A DNA stretch of 36,432 nt, from NCBI GenBank assembly GCA_902363045.1, contig CABIYX010000032.1, forward strand, positions 1-36,432, in the 5' to 3' direction. Position 1 is the first letter of the stretch. Every line of letters begins with the position of its first letter. This document shows positions 7,871 to 14,814 of the stretch, in pieces. Position numbers and translations under genes: made by a program. Under the pieces are notes generated by a model that was given only the letters and a program-made list of their open reading frames with translations, was not told the origin of the DNA and made no database searches. This DNA comes from Clostridiales bacterium. Lineage in GTDB: Bacteria > Bacillota > Clostridia > Oscillospirales > Oscillospiraceae.

Positions 7871-9208
7871 TCAGTTCACTTCCAGGGTGACGTAGATCTT
7901 GTTCACGCTTCCCACCGGCTGAATGGCCAGGTTCACCACGATCGCGTCCACCGCCTCGCCGGCCAGTACCTCCACGTCGTCCGCCTCAAAGTTCTGGATG
8001 CCGTTGTTGGCCTGAATCGTCAGGAGGTAGCCCACAATGGCACTCTTGAACATCATGCGGCCCTGTTCGTTGTTGTTCACGGCCCCGATATAGCCGTCCG
8101 AGAACTGCTGGTAGATATCGTTTGCAATGGTGTTTACCAGGCGCATGGTGCGGTTGTAGTGGTACACATCGGTGATGTCCGGGGTATACGTCACCAGGGA
8201 GTTGATGTCATACTCCACCTTTACCGCACCGTCGTCGGCAAACAGCACGAACTGTCCGTCCTGGATGGCCTGTTCATAGCCGGAGTTGGTCAGCTTGGCC
8301 GTCACATCCACCGCGCCGGGATAGGCGGCGTAGGTCAGATCCTCGTTGTACCGGGCCCCGGCGGTCGCGCCGCCCGCCCACCAGGTCACCTGCTGGGGGG
8401 TGAGTTCGGTCCCGTCGGAGAGCACCACTCCGCTGTTTATGTTGATCACATACCGGCTGTCCGGGTTGGTCAGCCCGGCGGCTGCCAGCTGGGTATAGGC
8501 GCCCTCCTCCTCGCTCAGCCGCTTCACAAATGCAACCATCGCGTCCCGCACGGTGCTGTCGCTGCCGTCGTAGATGAGAACATCGAATTTGTAGGGTTCA
8601 ATGGCAGCGAGGAAATCGGTGTAGTCACTGGAGGCTGGGGTCCCGTCCGCGCCGCCGGAGAGGGCCTGTCCCGCCGAGGCGGCCAGGGCGCCGGTGCCGC
8701 TCCAGGTCACCCAGTCGTTGGCATTCAGCTCCTCCACCGTCTTGGCCGTCTGCTGGTCCACGATCTCCCCATCCACCACAGTGGAGACCGTAAAAGTGTC
8801 CTCCGGGGTGGTCAGCTCGGTGATGACGATGGAGATATCGTTGCCTCTGGCGCCGGGATATTTGGCCGTGGCGGTCAGAGGAGCTGCGGTCGTGGTCGCC
8901 TGCTCCTGCCCGGACGCCCCCAGGCGGTAGAGAAGGACCTTATTGGGGGCCGCCGTTCGGTTGGTGCCCTTGAAGATCTCATTGAGGAATCGGTTGTTGG
9001 GATTCGTAATGTCATACCCGGTATACGGGGTCATATCCGCCCCGGCTTCGATAGTCTGCACCGTCTCTACCGGCCCCCAGGACAGGGCCTTGGGGATCGC
9101 AACGGTGCCCCGGTCGCTGACCGTGAGCCCTAAGCCGCGGGAGGAGGTAAACCGAATATAGACGCCGGGTCGGATCTTGTTCTGGTTGGTCCAGGTGCCT
9201 CCGGCCAT
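7871..9208 (-). CDS. Tail sheath protein (XkdK-like)
   Basis: A 445-residue protein starting MAGGTWTNQNKIRPGVYIRF, a very typical XkdK-type sheath N terminus. I prefer this ATG to a GTG three codons upstream, because AAGGAG lies 10 bases before the ATG and only 1 base before the GTG. Other family marks are SDRGTVAIPKALSWGPVETV, a central GGADG loop and the C-terminal IQPVGSVNKIYVTLEVN strand that hooks sheath rings together. The sheath identifies this as a contractile (myovirus) tail. Its start lies 1 bp after the stop of the small upstream gene, so translation is probably coupled. Confidence 0.93.
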   Translation of the reverse strand: MAGGTWTNQNKIRPGVYIRFTSSRGLGLTVSDRGTVAIPKALSWGPVETVQTIEAGADMTPYTGYDITNPNNRFLNEIFKGTNRTAAPNKVLLYRLGASGQEQATTTAAPLTATAKYPGARGNDISIVITELTTPEDTFTVSTVVDGEIVDQQTAKTVEELNANDWVTWSGTGALAASAGQALSGGADGTPASSDYTDFLAAIEPYKFDVLIYDGSDSTVRDAMVAFVKRLSEEEGAYTQLAAAGLTNPDSRYVININSGVVLSDGTELTPQQVTWWAGGATAGARYNEDLTYAAYPGAVDVTAKLTNSGYEQAIQDGQFVLFADDGAVKVEYDINSLVTYTPDITDVYHYNRTMRLVNTIANDIYQQFSDGYIGAVNNNEQGRMMFKSAIVGYLLTIQANNGIQNFEADDVEVLAGEAVDAIVVNLAIQPVGSVNKIYVTLEVN

Positions 9209-9209
9209 A

Positions 9210-9371
9210 TCAATCACGCTCCTTGTCTTTGAAGAATGCCTTGACCGCTTTCACGGCCTCGGCAATGGTGTATTCAGGCTTGCTCAGGACGACCCCGAGA
9301 AAGTCCTTTTGATACTGGGAAAAGCGAGGGTCTTTTAAGAGCACCTCGCGTTTGAATTTCTTGGCGCTCAA
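9210..9371 (-). CDS. Small conserved-type phage protein before the sheath (TTG start)
   Basis: A 53-residue protein that an ATG-only search would miss. The TTG at 9369-9371 has GGAGG 7 bases upstream and overlaps the stop of the preceding gene (AATTGA). The product begins LSAKKFKREVLLKDPRFSQY (first residue read as Met), continues QKDFLGVVLSKPEYTIAEAV and ends in a Lys-rich stretch; it looks like two short helices. I recognise the pattern K..FLGVVL.KPEYT..EA as one often seen in clostridial phages in this position, but no function is known to me. It could be a tail assembly or completion factor. Confidence 0.72.
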   Translation of the reverse strand: MSAKKFKREVLLKDPRFSQYQKDFLGVVLSKPEYTIAEAVKAVKAFFKDKERD

Positions 9372-9820
9372 TTGGTAACCTCCTCGTTGTAGTCCATGGT
9401 CTGCATTTTCACGGCTTCCCGCGGGATACTCACCCGCTCGCGCAGTTCAAACCGATAATGCAGCTCGTCAAGGTCAATGTTCCACTCTCGATCATAGGTC
9501 CGCAGCAGGACAGTCCCCTCTGTGATCCCGTCACTGTATGGAAATGTCTCCATCACCAGGTCCAGCTGCTCCCCGGCGGCCTGATAGAGCTGCTGAAGGT
9601 TAGGCAGGCCGTACTCCAGCAGATAGACCAGATCTACGCCCAGGATCCTTCGCCAGTATCCGCCCGTCTCCAGTTCCAGCCGGTTGGTCCGGGTCTGCAA
9701 AAACATCATGGGCGGCCTGCTGTCCTGTTGGTTGGGATCCTCATAGAAGGTCACGCCGGGGAAGAACGGGGCCAGGTAGTCCGACAGACTCTTTGAAATG
9801 GTAGAAACCGTGAAATTCAT
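9368..9820 (-). CDS. Tail terminator-like protein (DUF6838 type)
   Basis: A 150-residue protein starting MNFTVSTISKSLSDYLAPFF. This ATG forms an ATGA overlap with the upstream gene and has AAAGG 7 bases before it; a start 14 codons further up is less likely. The order KSLSDYLAPFFPGVTFYEDP, RRILGVDLVYLLEYG and ELHYRFELRERVSIP resembles the tail terminator family found just before sheath genes in clostridial phages. It should cap the finished tail and allow joining to the head. The assignment rests on recall and position. Confidence 0.68.
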   Translation of the reverse strand: MNFTVSTISKSLSDYLAPFFPGVTFYEDPNQQDSRPPMMFLQTRTNRLELETGGYWRRILGVDLVYLLEYGLPNLQQLYQAAGEQLDLVMETFPYSDGITEGTVLLRTYDREWNIDLDELHYRFELRERVSIPREAVKMQTMDYNEEVTN

Positions 9821-10332
9821 TCGAAAGCCTTTCTGATCTCCTTGTCCAGCTCGGTCAGGCATGCCTTTTCATAGGCTTCTCTGGCTTTATCCACCATGAA
9901 CTTCCCCTTGACGTACTTGGTCTTGGTGCCCACCACCAGACCTGTATCGCGTTCGGGGTCATAGTTGAGCTGTCCGTTTTTGTCGATGTACAGCCCCGGC
10001 ACAAAGTGCCGGTCCATCCGGTGCCCCTGGTCCACGTAGGAGGCATGCTCCATGCTGTTTTTCAGGAAGGTGGTAAAGGATGACCCGCCGGACAGCGCCC
10101 CGCCCATTGGCTCTATGATGCTGTCCGTGGCCCAGTGCTGCTTCAGCGCCCCGGTGCGGGTGTGGGTCCCCTTCAGGCTGCCGGTGCCTTTTTGGGGCGG
10201 CGTGGCGTCCATGGCGGCCTCCACCGCCCGCATCGTGGCTCCCTTTGCCGTCTTGTACAGGATCTCCGGGAGGTTGGCCTGGGCTTTTTTCAGCTGCTGG
10301 ATACGCTGCTGAAGGGTCACGGTATGGCTCAT
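9817..10332 (-). CDS. HK97 gp10-like head-tail joining protein (XkdI-like)
   Basis: A 171-residue protein starting MSHTVTLQQRIQQLKKAQAN. It shows the gp10/XkdI pattern: an N-terminal helix ending ATMRAVEAAMDATPPQKGTG, then THTRTGALKQHWATDS (the TRTGxLxxxW motif), and GKFMVDKAREAYEKA at the C-terminal helix. The family is a neck or tail-completion component. Both ends overlap neighbours by 4 bp. Confidence 0.82.
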   Translation of the reverse strand: MSHTVTLQQRIQQLKKAQANLPEILYKTAKGATMRAVEAAMDATPPQKGTGSLKGTHTRTGALKQHWATDSIIEPMGGALSGGSSFTTFLKNSMEHASYVDQGHRMDRHFVPGLYIDKNGQLNYDPERDTGLVVGTKTKYVKGKFMVDKAREAYEKACLTELDKEIRKAFE

Positions 10333-10712
10333 TTCACACGCTCCTGCTGCATCAAGCGGATCTCCTGGTGGGCCAGGCCGGGGATGATGGCCCCGAATGG
10401 CTCATAATAGAGGTTCGGGGCCGCCGCGAAGGCACGAATGGTCGGGCCGGGCTTCCCCAGCCTTCCGCCCCGGGTAATACGCAGCTCGTCCCCGTGGCGC
10501 ACGTCTACAGAGATGTCGCAGGCCAGGTGGTCCGACTCCTGAATGCTGGCTGCCGTCTGGGTCATGTTGATGGGCTTGTTGTCGCTCTGGTAGATGCGGC
10601 AGGGGACTGCGGCGGCCGCCCGCACCCGCTCATGCCGGGTCAGGTTCCCATCCTTCACCTCGACCACCCGCCAGATGTCCAGCAGGTCGGTGTACCAATC
10701 GCCCCAGTTCAT
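10329..10712 (-). CDS. Head-tail connector / stopper-like protein
   Basis: A 127-residue protein starting MNWGDWYTDLLDIWRVVEVK. It is beta-rich, with VRAAAAVPCRIYQSDNKPIN, HLACDISVDVRHGDELRITR and a C-terminal strand. Size, order and the short beta barrel style fit the stopper (XkdH-like) that seals the connector after DNA packaging. Assigned mainly from position between the DUF4054-like adaptor and the gp10-like gene. Confidence 0.65.
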   Translation of the reverse strand: MNWGDWYTDLLDIWRVVEVKDGNLTRHERVRAAAAVPCRIYQSDNKPINMTQTAASIQESDHLACDISVDVRHGDELRITRGGRLGKPGPTIRAFAAAPNLYYEPFGAIIPGLAHQEIRLMQQERVK

Positions 10713-11197
10713 AGCGCTAGTGTCCCTCCCATCCCGATCAGCTTGGCCCGGTTGGCCAGAATTTGCCCGTAGGTGGTGGAGTTCAGGTCGCCCCAGTCCT
10801 CGGTGCCCGCCGTGATGGCGGCGGTGTCATAGGTGACGGACGCGTCGCCCAGGGTGGCGCTCTTGACCATCCCAACCAGCGCGCCAGAGGCGGCGGCCTG
10901 CTGGGGTGTCTCATTGCTGGCCGCATAGCCGCGGAGGGACAGGGTAGCGTAGTGGGCCGCATACAGCCCCACGGCGTACCGCCAGGAGTCCAGCCACTTG
11001 TCTGGCTGGATGGAGACGTTGGCCATACGGATGATCTCCTCCAGCATAGGGAGAGATCCCAGGAAATTCCCCGCGGGATTGAAAAACTGCGGATAGTCTT
11101 CCAGGAACTGTTCCGTGGTGTAATCGCCCGCACTATGTCCAATGTTGGCTGCCGCCGCTTTTACCCCAAAGAATTGAGGCTTGTCCCAGCAGTACAT
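10709..11197 (-). CDS. Head-tail adaptor (DUF4054-like)
   Basis: A 162-residue protein starting MYCWDKPQFFGVKAAAANIG, with AAGGAGG upstream. The sequence TTEQFLEDYPQFFNP, MLEEIIRMANVSIQPDKW and RYAVGLYAAHYATLSLRG is the classic all-helical adaptor pattern of DUF4054. These proteins form the ring below the portal. The C-terminal NSTTYGQILANRAKLIGMGG also fits the family. Confidence 0.82.
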   Translation of the reverse strand: MYCWDKPQFFGVKAAAANIGHSAGDYTTEQFLEDYPQFFNPAGNFLGSLPMLEEIIRMANVSIQPDKWLDSWRYAVGLYAAHYATLSLRGYAASNETPQQAAASGALVGMVKSATLGDASVTYDTAAITAGTEDWGDLNSTTYGQILANRAKLIGMGGTLAL

Positions 11198-11212
11198 TTC
11201 CGCAGTCCTCCT

Positions 11213-11449
11213 TTACTCCGCTGTGACTTCTTTTCCCCGGCGCACACGGACAGGCTTCTCCGCCGCCGCCTGGGTCTCCGAATCGCTCATCCCGGCGGGC
11301 ACGATCTTTCCATCTGCCACCAGCGCTTTGAAGTAGGCTGTCTCTGCCGCCCAATCCGGAATGGCGCACATGCCGTCCCGCGCCAGCCGGACGGACACAG
11401 AGCCGTCCGGGCTGGGCAGGATGATGTTTCGTTTGCTCAGTACAAACAT
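11213..11449 (-). CDS. Small protein between capsid and adaptor genes
   Basis: A 78-residue protein starting MFVLSKRNIILPSPDGSVSV. The ATG used has GGAGG 7 bases upstream. Another ATG, five codons before, overlaps the capsid stop but lacks a site. The sequence has an N-terminal beta hairpin (residues 1-30) and a helix DWAAETAYFKALVADGKIV. Its Lys/Arg-rich C terminus ends VRVRRGKEVTAE. Small proteins of this style follow the major capsid gene in many phages and may be head-completion or decoration factors. I do not recognise a specific family. Confidence 0.7.
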   Translation of the reverse strand: MFVLSKRNIILPSPDGSVSVRLARDGMCAIPDWAAETAYFKALVADGKIVPAGMSDSETQAAAEKPVRVRRGKEVTAE

Positions 11450-11463
11450 CTCAGCCCCTCCCA

Positions 11464-12504
11464 TCAGATGCCATCGGCGTACAGGATGGAGGTGGGGTAG
11501 AGGATCTGCACCTCGGAGAGGTTGGCCATGTAGGCGGTGTCATAGCACACATTGGCCACATTGGGGGCGCTCATGATCCGGGACATGGGGACCAGCTCAT
11601 CCACCTTGACAAACCGCTCGTGGTTCACATAGACCACCATGCGATCCTTGCTGCCGGTCCCAGCGCCCTTGCACCACCGGGTGGCGCCGATAAACAGGCT
11701 GCCGCCGTTCTTGGCCGCGATGTTGTTCTTCAACACAAAGTCCAGGATCGTCTCAGTGGCCAGGTCGGTGACCATGGTGTTGAGGATGTAGGTATACTGC
11801 TCATAGGGCAGCAGGATGTGGTTGGGGATAGCGGTCTCATCGTACTCGTTGGCCGCCCAAACAGCGGTCAGAGCGGTGTTGATGTCCGCCAGGATCTGCT
11901 GCGGGGTCTTTTTGCTCCACTCGGTCCCGGAGCCGGTCCCGGTGGCTGCCACGGTGGTCTCGGTCACGTTGGGGCTGTTGACCAGGCCGGTGGTGCCATA
12001 CTCATCCATGCCTACATAGGTGTTGGCGTCCATGTGCTTGTCATAGGCCATACGCACACCGTCCTGGAGCAGATTGTCCAGGCTGCGGCCGATATAGTTG
12101 GCCCGCTGCATATCCTGGAACATCACCCGCAGAGCGGCGGCAAACACATGGGCCTTGTACGCGCCCTTGTCCACGTTGGCCTGCACAACGGGGATGCCGT
12201 TAGAGCCGCCGGTAGTTACGGGGCTGTTCGTGCCGCCGCCGGTGATGCCATAGGCCACGGACATGGCAGTCACATAGTCCACCCAGCCGCCGCCCGTCTG
12301 GATCACAATATCCCGGGGATAGGTAAAGCTGGTCAGGGGCTTACGGATCATAGGATCCCGCTTCTCCAGCTCACTGACCAGGAAAGCGCCGCCGGTGGCA
12401 ATGCCGTCCGCGTCCATCACGGGAACAGCGCCGGCCGGAGCGCCGCCGGGGGTCTTCGCGGTAAAAACACCCGCATTATGGGTCCCAACATTGGTAAAGC
12501 TCAT
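11464..12504 (-). CDS. Major capsid protein (DUF2184, HK97 fold)
   Basis: A 346-residue protein starting MSFTNVGTHNAGVFTAKTPG, with a GGAGGGAG site upstream. It shows features of DUF2184 major capsid proteins: RKPLTSFTYPRDIVIQTGGG, AYDKHMDANTYVGMDEYGTT, NHILLPYEQYTYILNTMV and the C-terminal ILYPTSILYADGI. These form the icosahedral shell with an HK97-type fold. It lies after the decoration gene and the protease/scaffold gene, the standard capsid cassette order. Confidence 0.9.
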   Translation of the reverse strand: MSFTNVGTHNAGVFTAKTPGGAPAGAVPVMDADGIATGGAFLVSELEKRDPMIRKPLTSFTYPRDIVIQTGGGWVDYVTAMSVAYGITGGGTNSPVTTGGSNGIPVVQANVDKGAYKAHVFAAALRVMFQDMQRANYIGRSLDNLLQDGVRMAYDKHMDANTYVGMDEYGTTGLVNSPNVTETTVAATGTGSGTEWSKKTPQQILADINTALTAVWAANEYDETAIPNHILLPYEQYTYILNTMVTDLATETILDFVLKNNIAAKNGGSLFIGATRWCKGAGTGSKDRMVVYVNHERFVKVDELVPMSRIMSAPNVANVCYDTAYMANLSEVQILYPTSILYADGI

Positions 12505-12521
12505 GATTTACTCTCCCTCCT

Positions 12522-13025
12522 TTAAGCGCTCACGCGGGTCAGGATGATCAACTCCGCGATTCCATTGCTGTCGGCGGGCCCGCCCCACTGGCAGTTATCC
12601 AGCAGCTGGGTCTTGCCGCTGTCGGCTTCCGCCTCAAATCCGCCCACCACACAGCCGGGGTAGGAGTCGTTAACGGCGGTGCGCACATACACAGCGCTGC
12701 CCAGGCTTGGGGTAGAGCGCTGGCACTTGACGTTGATAGAGCCACGCATAAACACGCTCACGGGCTCTCCCTGCGCATACTGGCCGTTCTGAGTGGGCCA
12801 AGTGACTGTGCTCTTGATCTCTGTGCCGGCCACGCCGATAAACTTGTTGTCGGTGGCACGCCCAAAGACCACCACGGCCTTGCTTTTATCATAGGTCAGA
12901 GCCGCACCAAAGGGGATCTCTTCGCCAGCGGGCCGGGTGTTGACGATCATGTCAGGCTGGCGGGCATAAGATCCGGCAAAGCCATGAGGCATTTCCTTGC
13001 CGATTACCTGAGGATTCAAAGCCAT
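12522..13025 (-). CDS. Capsid decoration / structural cement protein
   Basis: A 167-residue protein starting MALNPQVIGKEMPHGFAGSY. It contains NTRPAGEEIPFGAALTY, KFIGVAGTEIKSTVTW and EPVSVFMRGSINVKCQ. This is the small beta-barrel pattern of the cement proteins (gp24/DUF2190-like) often found with DUF2184 capsids. It should bind the capsid exterior and stabilise it. The ribosome site AAGGAGG lies within the last codons of the preceding gene, 1 bp from the start of this one's leader, so expression is coupled. Confidence 0.78.
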   Translation of the reverse strand: MALNPQVIGKEMPHGFAGSYARQPDMIVNTRPAGEEIPFGAALTYDKSKAVVVFGRATDNKFIGVAGTEIKSTVTWPTQNGQYAQGEPVSVFMRGSINVKCQRSTPSLGSAVYVRTAVNDSYPGCVVGGFEAEADSGKTQLLDNCQWGGPADSNGIAELIILTRVSA

Positions 13026-13026
13026 A

Positions 13027-13407
13027 TCAGTTGTCCTCCTTTACGGTCTTATGGGGGTTGCGCGCGGCATAGGCGCTCTCAGCCTCCGCGCACATCTGTT
13101 CATATGTGGTTTTCTTGGACTGCCTGGCCGCGGCGGCCGCACTGTCCGCGGCAGCCAGGGCGATGGCGGTCATGTTGTCCTGGCTGCGGATGGCGGACAG
13201 CAAAGCGTCGGTCACCTTCGCCCGGACAGCTCTGTCCTGGATGGAGGCCACAGCAGGTCGAACCTTCTTCAGCAACTCCACTGCCGCATCCTTGGCAGGG
13301 CCGGTCATACCATCGGTCTCCTCCACAGGGATGGTAAGAGACCTTTTCTCGCCCTCGCCTCCGGACAGTCTGGCAATCATCTCGTCCAGGTCACCCTCGT
13401 CGCTCAT
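13027..13407 (-). CDS. Nested scaffold protein from an internal start (candidate)
   Basis: An in-frame ATG inside the protease gene has AAGGAGGAG 6 bases upstream, one of the best ribosome sites in the window. It would give a 126-residue protein starting MSDEGDLDEMIARLSGGEGE, identical to the C-terminal part of the protease. It is acidic at the start and helical and Ala-rich later (SAAAAARQSKKTTYEQMCAE). The layout copies the lambda gpC/Nu3 arrangement, where the scaffold is made both fused and separate. The start codon is visible; its use is inference. Confidence 0.6.
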   Translation of the reverse strand: MSDEGDLDEMIARLSGGEGEKRSLTIPVEETDGMTGPAKDAAVELLKKVRPAVASIQDRAVRAKVTDALLSAIRSQDNMTAIALAAADSAAAAARQSKKTTYEQMCAEAESAYAARNPHKTVKEDN

Positions 13408-14238
13408 GTGGGGCTCCTCCTTCTTGGGGAGAAGCTGGCCCAGCATCGCCTCGATGGCGTCCAAGCGGCTGTCCAGAGCGTTCGCCGCCGGGCCGGCCGT
13501 GGGTGCGGGTTCTGTGTCCTTTACGGGTTCCGCCTCCGGCACCTTTGCGGCGGGTTCGGCGTCCAGCGCGGTAGGGACGGCGTCCAGCGCACTCGCGGTG
13601 GTTTCGATCAGCCCGTCCAGTTCCTCGGGTTTGGCGTCCTTCGCCGCCGCTCCAAAGGCGGTCAGGATGCCGTGCACAAGCTTATTCATACAGTGATTCC
13701 TGCCTTTCTCCGCCTGCTCGGCGGCGTCTTTTATTGCAACCGTGGAGCCCGCCCTGCCTTTCGGAACGACGGCCACGTGATTGCCAATGATGTGGGTCTG
13801 CTTATAGCCATCCTGATACGGCTCAAAGTTGCAGTTGTAGCCGCAGGACACCTCTCGCAGCACGCCGTTTTCTACGTCGGATACCAGAGACGGGTCCTTG
13901 ATGACCAGGTCGGCCACCGTGTTCTCGCCTTCCCGGCGCACGTTCTCCAGATGGCCTTTGGAGTATCCCGCCTGGTTCTCTGCGTTCAGCATTTCGGGAG
14001 GGTGGCCGCGGGTAACGTCCTTCCCTTCAAAGCTGGCCAGGGCGGCAGGTGAGAAGACGTCCTCCTCCAGGCGGTACACCGTGACGGGGCGGTCTGGATC
14101 TCCGCCCAGTCCCAGTTCTCCCGCTCCATACGCCTGGGGCCCAGTGCGGTTGATGGGGACGGCGTAGCAGATGAGGTACCCCTCCGGCGTTTTCACCAGG
14201 TGCTCCGAGAGGTGGGAGCCGTAGTATATGACCGCCAT
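13027..14238 (-). CDS. Prohead protease fused to scaffold (DUF2213)
   Basis: A 403-residue protein starting MAVIYYGSHLSEHLVKTPEG. The N-terminal about 180 residues match DUF2213 maturation proteases, with TRGHPPEMLNAENQAGYSKG (His79) and VLREVSCGYNCNF (Ser131 as likely nucleophile in the EVSxGY context). Catalytic roles are inferred from related prohead proteases. Residues 190-260 are an Ala/Pro/Glu linker, and 260-403 are charged helices typical of scaffold. A strong internal start at 13407 may make the scaffold alone. The start overlaps the upstream stop by 1 bp (TAATG). Confidence 0.83.
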   Translation of the reverse strand: MAVIYYGSHLSEHLVKTPEGYLICYAVPINRTGPQAYGAGELGLGGDPDRPVTVYRLEEDVFSPAALASFEGKDVTRGHPPEMLNAENQAGYSKGHLENVRREGENTVADLVIKDPSLVSDVENGVLREVSCGYNCNFEPYQDGYKQTHIIGNHVAVVPKGRAGSTVAIKDAAEQAEKGRNHCMNKLVHGILTAFGAAAKDAKPEELDGLIETTASALDAVPTALDAEPAAKVPEAEPVKDTEPAPTAGPAANALDSRLDAIEAMLGQLLPKKEEPHMSDEGDLDEMIARLSGGEGEKRSLTIPVEETDGMTGPAKDAAVELLKKVRPAVASIQDRAVRAKVTDALLSAIRSQDNMTAIALAAADSAAAAARQSKKTTYEQMCAEAESAYAARNPHKTVKEDN

Positions 14239-14588
14239 TATTCCACCCCCGGGACTCGTCCTCGCAAAGTTCGCTCCGCCTCGCCCCAGCCTGCGGCCAG
14301 GTCTCGCACCGCTCCCTTGCTCGTCCTCTCCCCGCCGGACCCGCTGCGCTGGGCTCCGGCGGGGGCCCCGACCAATTCTTCCTGGTCGGCGCTCTGGCCG
14401 GCTACCGACTCCAGGAGCAGGTCTGCTATGCTGGCCTGATGATCTGTTTCGTCCGCCTGGATCTCCAGCAGCCGGGGGATATGCTCTGGGGGCGCAACAG
14501 CCATACAGGCCAGATAGAGCCGCACCGTCTCCGTCTCCCCAGCCAGGGAGCGCTTGAGCAGATCGATGTATTCCGCGTAGTCATCCAT
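14238..14588 (-). CDS. Small ferritin-like helical protein in the head cassette
   Basis: A 116-residue protein starting MDDYAEYIDLLKRSLAGETE, with AGAGGTGA before the ATG. Residues 1-62 look like one ferritin/rubrerythrin helical hairpin. There is a Glu cluster (GETETVRLYLACMAVAPPEH), then LLEIQADETDHQASIADLL, recalling the ExxH metal motif (here DETDH). The rest is Gly/Arg/Ser-rich low complexity (residues 72-116). One hairpin is only half a four-helix bundle, so it would need to dimerise. The metal role is inference from pattern only; it may simply be a helical head accessory protein. Confidence 0.6.
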   Translation of the reverse strand: MDDYAEYIDLLKRSLAGETETVRLYLACMAVAPPEHIPRLLEIQADETDHQASIADLLLESVAGQSADQEELVGAPAGAQRSGSGGERTSKGAVRDLAAGWGEAERTLRGRVPGVE

Positions 14589-14610
14589 GCGTGTCACCTC
14601 TTTTTGGCAA

Positions 14611-14644
14611 ATAAAAAGGAGCCAACCACCGAGAATTTCTCGGT
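14611..14644 (-). terminator. Stem-loop between minor capsid and head genes (weak terminator or attenuator)
   Basis: On the minus strand, 7-base arms ACCGAGA/TCTCGGT enclose a 3-base loop (14628-14644). Ten bases later comes a TTTTTATTT run (14609-14617). The stem is short and the T run is displaced, so this may attenuate rather than end transcription, or it may be an RNA processing site. It occupies an 88 bp gap (14589-14676), the longest in the head region. Confidence 0.35.
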
Positions 14645-14676
14645 AGCTGACCCCAATGGCCCTTCCCCGGCCCCAA

Positions 14677-14814
14677 TCAGCCGGGGGAACGGTATATGAT
14701 TTTCTTTACGACCTCCAGAACGATGTATCCTTCCCCCTTTTTACGGATCTCCACATCGTTTCCACGGCCAGCGGCCTTTTCAATGGCCTTTTGTGCATCA
14801 GGCGGTAGATTCAC
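14677..14814 (-). CDS. Small hypothetical phage protein (GTG start)
   Basis: A 45-residue protein that starts at GTG with GGGAGG 6 bases upstream. It begins MNLPPDAQKAIEKAAGRGND and continues VEIRKKGEGYIVLEVVKKII. The architecture is a short helix followed by a beta hairpin. I have seen this pattern (LPP..., R/GN-D/T-VE, K..GI/YIV.EV) in head clusters of clostridial prophages, but its function is unknown. Its start overlaps the end of the minor capsid gene by 17 bp. Confidence 0.65.
   Translation of the reverse strand: MNLPPDAQKAIEKAAGRGNDVEIRKKGEGYIVLEVVKKIIYRSPG

Noticed and set aside
7262..9133. Very long plus-strand open frame opposite sheath and tube genes
   Set aside because: It is a shadow produced by GC-rich codon bias. 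The minus frames carry recognised sheath and tube proteins, and the plus product is His/Gly/Val low-complexity without domains.
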